Assembly: GCF_942548115.1 (NCBI RefSeq)
Contig: NZ_OW824151.1
Coordinates: 806,001-870,000, forward strand
Length of the DNA: 64,000 nt
DNA from: Aeromicrobium sp. Leaf245
GTDB lineage: Bacteria; Actinomycetota; Actinomycetes; Propionibacteriales; Nocardioidaceae
Direction: 5' to 3'
Shown here: piece by piece, positions 60,543 to 64,000 of the stretch
How positions within the stretch are numbered: position 1 is the stretch's first letter
Layout of the letters: each line of letters starts with the position of its first letter
Translations under genes and position numbers: made by a program
Notes under the pieces: model-generated
What the model was told of the DNA's origin: nothing
Seen by the model: the letters and a program-made list of their open reading frames with translations, nothing else
Database searches by the model: none

Positions 60543-60665
60543 TCAGCCCTGGCGGGCCTTCAGGCGCGGGTTCTGCTTGTTGATCACGTAGGTGCGCCCG
60601 CGTCGGCGCACGACCTGCGAGCCGGGCTGGTTCTTGAGCGAGCGCAGGGAGTTGCGGACCTTCAT
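60543..60665 (-). CDS. rpmJ2: 50S ribosomal protein L36, zinc-independent paralogue
   Basis: 40 aa [20 protein letters not shown]..., the cysteine-free (C-) form of L36. The ribbon Cys/His of the zinc form are missing, as expected for a protein made in zinc shortage. Last gene of the minus-strand operon L31B-CobW-L32-L36, with 74 bases of hairpin-rich spacer before it (GGAGGAA five bases ahead of the ATG). Confidence 0.93.
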   Translation of the reverse strand: MKVRNSLRSLKNQPGSQVVRRRGRTYVINKQNPRLKARQG

Positions 60666-60739
60666 GGTTCCTCCTGTGGGTGGGACGGGTTCGGGCCCCC
60701 GACCCTTCGACAGGCTCAGACAGGCTCGGGGGCGGTGGG

Positions 60740-60913
60740 TCAGAGACGGTCGACGTCGACCAGGCCGCGGTGCACGGCCCTGACGAGCCGGCGCGGCACC
60801 CGCACCGTGCGGCCCTCGACGGTGACGGGCACGAGGTCGGCGGGCGTCGCCTTCCACTGCGACCGCCGGTGGCGGGTGTTGCTGCGCGAGGTCTTGCGCT
60901 TGGGGACGGCCAT
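60740..60913 (-). CDS. rpmF2: 50S ribosomal protein L32, zinc-independent paralogue
   Basis: 57 aa, beginning [20 protein letters not shown], the standard L32 start; no cysteine at all, so it is the C- form. Encoded on the minus strand with AAGGAG seven bases before the ATG. Two tandem 36-bp repeats able to form hairpins lie in its leader between the cobW-like stop and this start. Confidence 0.93.
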   Translation of the reverse strand: MAVPKRKTSRSNTRHRRSQWKATPADLVPVTVEGRTVRVPRRLVRAVHRGLVDVDRL

Positions 60914-60934
60914 GGGGCTCCTTCGATCGGGTGG

Positions 60935-61006
60935 TGGGCGGACCCGGCAGGGGTGCCGGGCCCTGGGCGGTGGGCGGACCCGGCAGGGGTGCCGGGCCCT
61001 GGGCGG
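60935..61006. repeat. 36-bp tandem repeat x2 containing a CCCGGCA/TGCCGGG hairpin
   Basis: Two identical 36-base units (period 36) starting TGGGCGGACCCGGCAGGGG. Each contains CCCGGCA-GGGG-TGCCGGG, a perfect 7-bp stem with 4-base loop. A 25-base part starting GGCAGGGGTGCC (60946-60970 and 60982-61006) is identical to 62300-62324 inside the L31B gene. On the minus strand they lie in the 5' leader of L32. Confidence 0.9.
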
Positions 61007-61019
61007 CGATGGGTACGGC

Positions 61020-62150
61020 TCAGGCGGCGCGGCGGACGTCGCCGAGCCAGGGCTCGAGGCCGTCGGAGGCGACCTCCCAGTACGGGCCCCGGTCGGCCAG
61101 CTCGGCGTCGCTGAGCAGGCAGTGCTCGAAGGCCTCCTGCACGTCGTCGGGGCTGCTGGCGAGCGGTCCCGACGCCAGGCCGTGCACGACGATGCGGGTC
61201 AGGGGCGTGTCGGTGCCCCACGGGGAGGCCGTCCCGACGCTCAGCTGTCCGCCCGCCCCGTCCCACACGCAGACGTCGGAGGGGCGGCTCGGCAGCCAGA
61301 ACGAACCGCGCGAGCGACGTGGCCCGCCGCCGATCTTCTCGATGCTCTCGAGCAGGCGTCCGGGGTGGAACGGGCGGTCGGAGCGGAGGTCGAGCGTCCA
61401 CACGTAGCGGGAGCCGTGCAGCGGCAGCTCGTCGCGTCGCACGACGTCGACCCACGCCTCCGTGACGTCGTGGCGGTGCGCTCCGGCCACGAGCGGCGTG
61501 GCGTCGAGCGCCGACGGGTCGTCGACGACCGTGACGCCCGGACGAGCGAGCGCACGCAGCAGGTCCAGCCCGGCGGGGTCGCACGGTCCGGTGAGCGCGA
61601 CGGCGTCGGCGTACTCGACGATCGCGGCGGCCGTCTCGGCGACGCCGCGGGAGTCGTCCTCGCTCGTGTGCAGGTCGCGCTCGTGCAGCAGGTCGTCCCC
61701 GAGCAGGTCGGCGAGCACGGTCCGGCCGTCGAGGGCTGCGACGACGGCCGCCACGTGCACGTGCGGCGCGGCCTGCACGTAGGTCTCGATGACCCGGCAG
61801 GCCTGCAGGGCCTCGGCCGCCACCGGCAGGTGGGCGACCACCGCGCCCCAGCGACCGCTGGCTGCGAGGCGCTCCATCGTGGGCACCACGTCCTCGCGGA
61901 GGGCGCAGGCCACGCAGGCGTGCTCCAGCTCGTGGACGTGCCGCTCCAGGACGCCGGTGCAGTCGCTGACCACGCGCACGAGCCGCTGGGACTCGACGTC
62001 GAGCACGTGGCGCACGACGACGGCCGAGGGAAGGTCGAACTGGAGGCCCACGGTGACGGCCTCCATGGCCACCTCGTCGACGCCGGTCACGAGCACGGCT
62101 GGGGTGGTGCGCGAGAGGACGCGCCGGCGTCCGCGGCCGACGGGGCTCAT
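61020..62150 (-). CDS. CobW/COG0523-like protein with degenerate GTPase domain
   Basis: 376 aa. The C-terminal half is clearly CobW_C ([42 protein letters not shown]), and zinc-starvation operons commonly include such zinc metallochaperones. The N-terminal half has lost the GTPase motifs: Walker A is [10 protein letters not shown] (21-30, no GKT), the CxCC metal motif is Cys79-Val-Ala81-Cys82, and no NKxD is seen. It cannot be expected to hydrolyse GTP in the usual way. Overlaps the L31B stop (ATGA). Confidence 0.83.
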   Translation of the reverse strand: MSPVGRGRRRVLSRTTPAVLVTGVDEVAMEAVTVGLQFDLPSAVVVRHVLDVESQRLVRVVSDCTGVLERHVHELEHACVACALREDVVPTMERLAASGRWGAVVAHLPVAAEALQACRVIETYVQAAPHVHVAAVVAALDGRTVLADLLGDDLLHERDLHTSEDDSRGVAETAAAIVEYADAVALTGPCDPAGLDLLRALARPGVTVVDDPSALDATPLVAGAHRHDVTEAWVDVVRRDELPLHGSRYVWTLDLRSDRPFHPGRLLESIEKIGGGPRRSRGSFWLPSRPSDVCVWDGAGGQLSVGTASPWGTDTPLTRIVVHGLASGPLASSPDDVQEAFEHCLLSDAELADRGPYWEVASDGLEPWLGDVRRAA

Positions 62151-62446
62151 GCGTCGACCTGCCCGTAGCGGCGACGGAAGCGCTCGACCCGTCCCTCGGT
62201 GTCGACCACGCGGCCGCGGCCGGTCCAGAACGGGTGGCTGGCGCTGGAGACCTCGACGTCGACCACGGGCAGGGTGCGGCCGTCGACGTCGACCGTCTTG
62301 GCAGGGGTGCCGGGCCCTGGGCGGCCGTTTGCGCCGTGGTCGGCAGGGAGGCGCTCGGGCAGCGTCGAGCGGGTCACGAGCAGGAGGTCGCCCGAGCGGT
62401 CGCGGAAGGCGACCTCGTCGTAGCGGGGGTGCTGGTTCTTCTTCAC
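62147..62446 (-). CDS. rpmE2: 50S ribosomal protein L31 type B with internal insertion
   Basis: 99 aa. [20 protein letters not shown] and [36 protein letters not shown] are standard L31B, the form without zinc cysteines. Between RSTLPE and KTVDVDG an extra roughly 12-15 residues ([17 protein letters not shown]) replace the usual short loop; their code contains the 25-bp repeat. First gene of the minus-strand operon, divergent from L28 across the Zur-type box. Confidence 0.93.
   Translation of the reverse strand: MKKNQHPRYDEVAFRDRSGDLLLVTRSTLPERLPADHGANGRPGPGTPAKTVDVDGRTLPVVDVEVSSASHPFWTGRGRVVDTEGRVERFRRRYGQVDA
62300..62324. repeat. third copy of the 25-bp repeat, within the L31B coding region
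   Basis: Identical in all 25 bases to 60946-60970 and 60982-61006. On the minus strand it encodes most of GRPGPGTPA, in frame. Only the inner GGCA-GGGG-TGCC part of the hairpin is retained here because the flanks differ. Confidence 0.92.
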
Positions 62447-62467
62447 GTCACGTCTCCGGTAGGCTGA

Positions 62468-62482
62468 TGAGAACGATTGTCA
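62468..62482. promoter_or_regulatory. Zur-type operator between divergent ribosomal-protein operons
   Basis: TGAGAACGATTGTCA is an imperfect palindrome (5 of 7 pairs) of the TGAnAAnnATTnTCA kind bound by the zinc repressor Zur. It lies in the 55-base gap between rpmE2 and rpmB2 and so can control both. The gene set (all zinc-free ribosomal proteins plus a CobW-like protein) is the classical Zur regulon of actinobacteria. The zur gene is not in the window. Confidence 0.8.
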
Positions 62483-62501
62483 TTCTACACAGGAGGTCGC
62501 C

Positions 62502-62738
62502 ATGTCGCGCACCTGCCAGGTCACCGGGGCCACCCCGGGCTTCGGCCACCACGTGTCCCACTCGCACCGGCGCACCAAGCGGCGCTTCGACGTCAACGTC
62601 CAGAAGAAGCGCTACTGGGCGCCGACCCTCGGCCGGCACGTCACGCTCACGCTCAGTGCCCGAGGGATCAAGACCGTCGACGTGCGCGGCATCGACGCCG
62701 TGGTCGCCGACATCCTCGCTCGAGGGGAGAGGCTCTGA
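62502..62738 (+). CDS. rpmB2: 50S ribosomal protein L28, zinc-independent paralogue
   Basis: 78 aa. [29 protein letters not shown] is the L28 N-terminus (quoted by its ends MSRTC and KRRF); only one Cys (Cys5) remains of the zinc-binding set. AGGAGG precedes the ATG by five bases. First gene of the + operon L28-L33-S14, each coupled by TGATG. Confidence 0.93.
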   Translation: MSRTCQVTGATPGFGHHVSHSHRRTKRRFDVNVQKKRYWAPTLGRHVTLTLSARGIKTVDVRGIDAVVADILARGERL

Positions 62739-62920
62739 TGGCGGGATCGTCGAGGGGGCGGGGCAACGACGTCCGGCCCATCGTGAAGCTGCGATCCACG
62801 GCGGGCACGGGCACCACCTACGTCACGCGCAAGAACCGTCGCAACGACCCCGACCGGCTCGTGCTGAGCAAGTACGACCCGAGGATCCGCAGGCACGTCG
62901 AGTTCAAGGAGGAGCGCTGA
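62738..62920 (+). CDS. rpmG2: 50S ribosomal protein L33, zinc-independent paralogue
   Basis: 60 aa starting at the ATG overlapping the L28 stop: [20 protein letters not shown] then [21 protein letters not shown]. The zinc cysteines of ordinary L33 are absent. AGGGGAGAGG lies just upstream within L28. The longer frame that runs in from 62477 is not the real start. Confidence 0.93.
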   Translation: MAGSSRGRGNDVRPIVKLRSTAGTGTTYVTRKNRRNDPDRLVLSKYDPRIRRHVEFKEER

Positions 62921-63225
62921 TGGCCAAGCGCAGCAAGATCGTCGCCAACGAGCGCCGCAAGGAGGTCGTCGAGCGCTACCGGGAACGACGTGACGCCCTG
63001 CGCGCCGCGTCCCGGGACACGTCGCTGTCCATGGCCGAGCGCATGGAGGCCTCGCGTGCCCTGGCCGGGCTGCCGCGTGACTCCTCCCCGTCTCGGGTGC
63101 GCAACCGCGACCAGGTCGACGGCAGGCCGCGGGGCCACCTGCGGGTCGCCGGACTCTCGCGCATCCGGTTCCGCGAGGGAGCGCACCGGGGCGAGCTGCC
63201 GGGCATCACGAAGTCGAGCTGGTAG
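62920..63225 (+). CDS. rpsN2: 30S ribosomal protein S14, zinc-independent paralogue
   Basis: 101 aa, the long Cys-free form of S14 (the zinc form is 61 aa with CxxC). [15 protein letters not shown] and the C-terminal [22 protein letters not shown] are typical. ATG overlaps the L33 stop. Its last 20 bases overlap the 3' end of the convergent gpgS gene. Confidence 0.94.
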   Translation: MAKRSKIVANERRKEVVERYRERRDALRAASRDTSLSMAERMEASRALAGLPRDSSPSRVRNRDQVDGRPRGHLRVAGLSRIRFREGAHRGELPGITKSSW

Positions 63226-64000
63226 CCCCGGCGCCGGGCGGAGGGAGCAGGCGCGTCTCCACCCGCTCGGCCACCAGGGTCGCGGCGCCGTCGGCGTCAC
63301 GGCCGGGCACCCAGCGCTCGTCGACCACGACGTCGCGGTCGTCGAGGACCAGGTCGAATGCCGCGCGCACCTGGAGCGCCATCCGCCCGAGGGCGCGCAG
63401 GCCCTGGTGGTCGTGCTCGCGGCGGCCCAGGTCGGCCTGTGCCGTCGCGTCGAGGCCGTGCTTGCGCACCGCCTGCAGCAGCATGCCGACGTCGACGCCG
63501 TAGCCGCTGACCACGGGCAGGTCGACGAACGCGTCGAGGACGAACGCGCACTCCCCGGCGAGCGGCTGCACGAAGCCGGCCAGCTCGGGTGCTCGTCGCG
63601 CGATCTCGGGCCGGGCGGCCAGCTCCGTCACCCGTCCACCGCCGCCGTCGTGCGTCGGGCGGTCGTAGAAGGCCTTCACGAGCACCAGCGAGGGGTCGGT
63701 GAGCAGGGGGCCGACGAGTCGTGCCACGAAGGCGGGGTCGAAGCCGCGCACGTCGGCGTCGAGGAAGACGCCGACGTCGCTCGTCAGGTGGGCCATGCCG
63801 GTGCGCATGGCCGATCCCTTGCCACCGTCGAACGCGGGATCGGGGTCCTCGGCGGTCACGACGACGGCTCCGGCCTCGCGTGCCGCGGCGGCGGTGTCGT
63901 CGCTGGAGCGGGAGTCGACCACGACCACCTCGTCGACCAGCGGCACGAGGTCGCACCAGGCGGTGCGGACGCGTCGCACGATCTCGCCGATCGTCGTGGC
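63206..64000 (-). CDS. gpgS: glucosyl-3-phosphoglycerate synthase, 5' end outside window
   Basis: The visible 264 residues are the C-terminal part of a GT-A glycosyltransferase. Upstream codons to the window edge read [15 protein letters not shown], the usual GpgS segment, so the GTG at 63979 is internal. [15 protein letters not shown] (donor base), [13 protein letters not shown] and [13 protein letters not shown] (DxD metal site) match GpgS, which makes glucosyl-3-phosphoglycerate for methylglucose polysaccharides or glucosylglycerate in actinobacteria. Partial. Confidence 0.87.
   Translation of the reverse strand, partial: ATTIGEIVRRVRTAWCDLVPLVDEVVVVDSRSSDDTAAAAREAGAVVVTAEDPDPAFDGGKGSAMRTGMAHLTSDVGVFLDADVRGFDPAFVARLVGPLLTDPSLVLVKAFYDRPTHDGGGGRVTELAARPEIARRAPELAGFVQPLAGECAFVLDAFVDLPVVSGYGVDVGMLLQAVRKHGLDATAQADLGRREHDHQGLRALGRMALQVRAAFDLVLDDRDVVVDERWVPGRDADGAATLVAERVETRLLPPPGAGATSSTS

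Overview
The window comes from a high-GC actinobacterium (third codon positions almost all G/C; many GTG starts; ATGA/TGATG-coupled operons). A Zur-type alternative ribosomal-protein cluster and a glucosyl-3-phosphoglycerate synthase at the right end suit Nocardioidaceae-like Actinobacteria (Nocardioides/Aeromicrobium); that placement is inference. I see no rRNA, tRNA, IS element, phage gene or CRISPR array.

Region 1 (1-31 kb) is a catabolic island, almost all on the + strand. It encodes a LeuC-like dehydratase, an ATP-dependent hydantoinase/lactamase pair (HyuA/HyuB), two isochorismatase-fold amidases, a HisD-family dehydrogenase, a nitrilase, two TIM-barrel amidohydrolases, an OYE/TMADH-like flavoprotein, three SDRs, a 3-hydroxyacyl-CoA dehydrogenase, Ohr, XdhC, an AMP-forming acyl-CoA ligase and two paralogous RbsABC-type importers. 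A LacI-family regulator (26.7 kb) lies within it. Five copies of a 14-bp motif, TGnATACGTATnCA, sit before both importers, before the hydroxyacyl-CoA dehydrogenase and at the start of the gene after lacI, which defines a likely local regulon. Many enzymes cleave C-N bonds, so a nitrogen-containing (lactam, hydantoin, nitrile or N-methyl) substrate is inferred; the exact compound is not known.

Region 2 (30.7-49 kb) is an acyl-CoA island: thiolase, acyl-CoA ligase, SDRs, a HAD hydrolase, an APH-fold kinase, an acyl-CoA dehydrogenase, enoyl-CoA hydratase, MaoC, an MDR reductase, a third RbsABC-type importer and several lactone/ester hydrolases. HAD + APH kinase + acyl-CoA dehydrogenase is the domain set of eukaryotic ACAD10 and, with the SDR and ligase, resembles the bacterial levulinate (Lva) route, which suggests 4-hydroxyacyl-CoA/gamma-lactone catabolism. 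Three TTGAA-N12-TTCAA type palindromes lie exactly over the promoters (17-bp spacers); two are symmetric divergent promoters. The TetR gene at 44.0 kb is the probable cognate regulator.

Region 3 (49-60.4 kb) looks like ordinary chromosome: a membrane GGDEF protein, a CNNM/CorC-type protein whose ribosome-binding site is locked in an 11-bp stem, a DAO-type oxidoreductase, a GH16-like protein, a glycosyltransferase-methyltransferase-alpha/alpha-barrel-methyltransferase operon, an OLD-family ATPase and a TauE/SafE transporter.

Region 4 (60.4-64 kb) holds a large inverted repeat followed by the divergent, probably Zur-controlled set of zinc-independent ribosomal proteins (L31B, CobW-like, L32, L36 on minus; L28, L33, S14 on plus). 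The CobW-like protein has lost its P-loop, and L31B carries an insertion encoded partly by a 25-bp repeat that also occurs twice before the L32 gene. The window ends inside gpgS.
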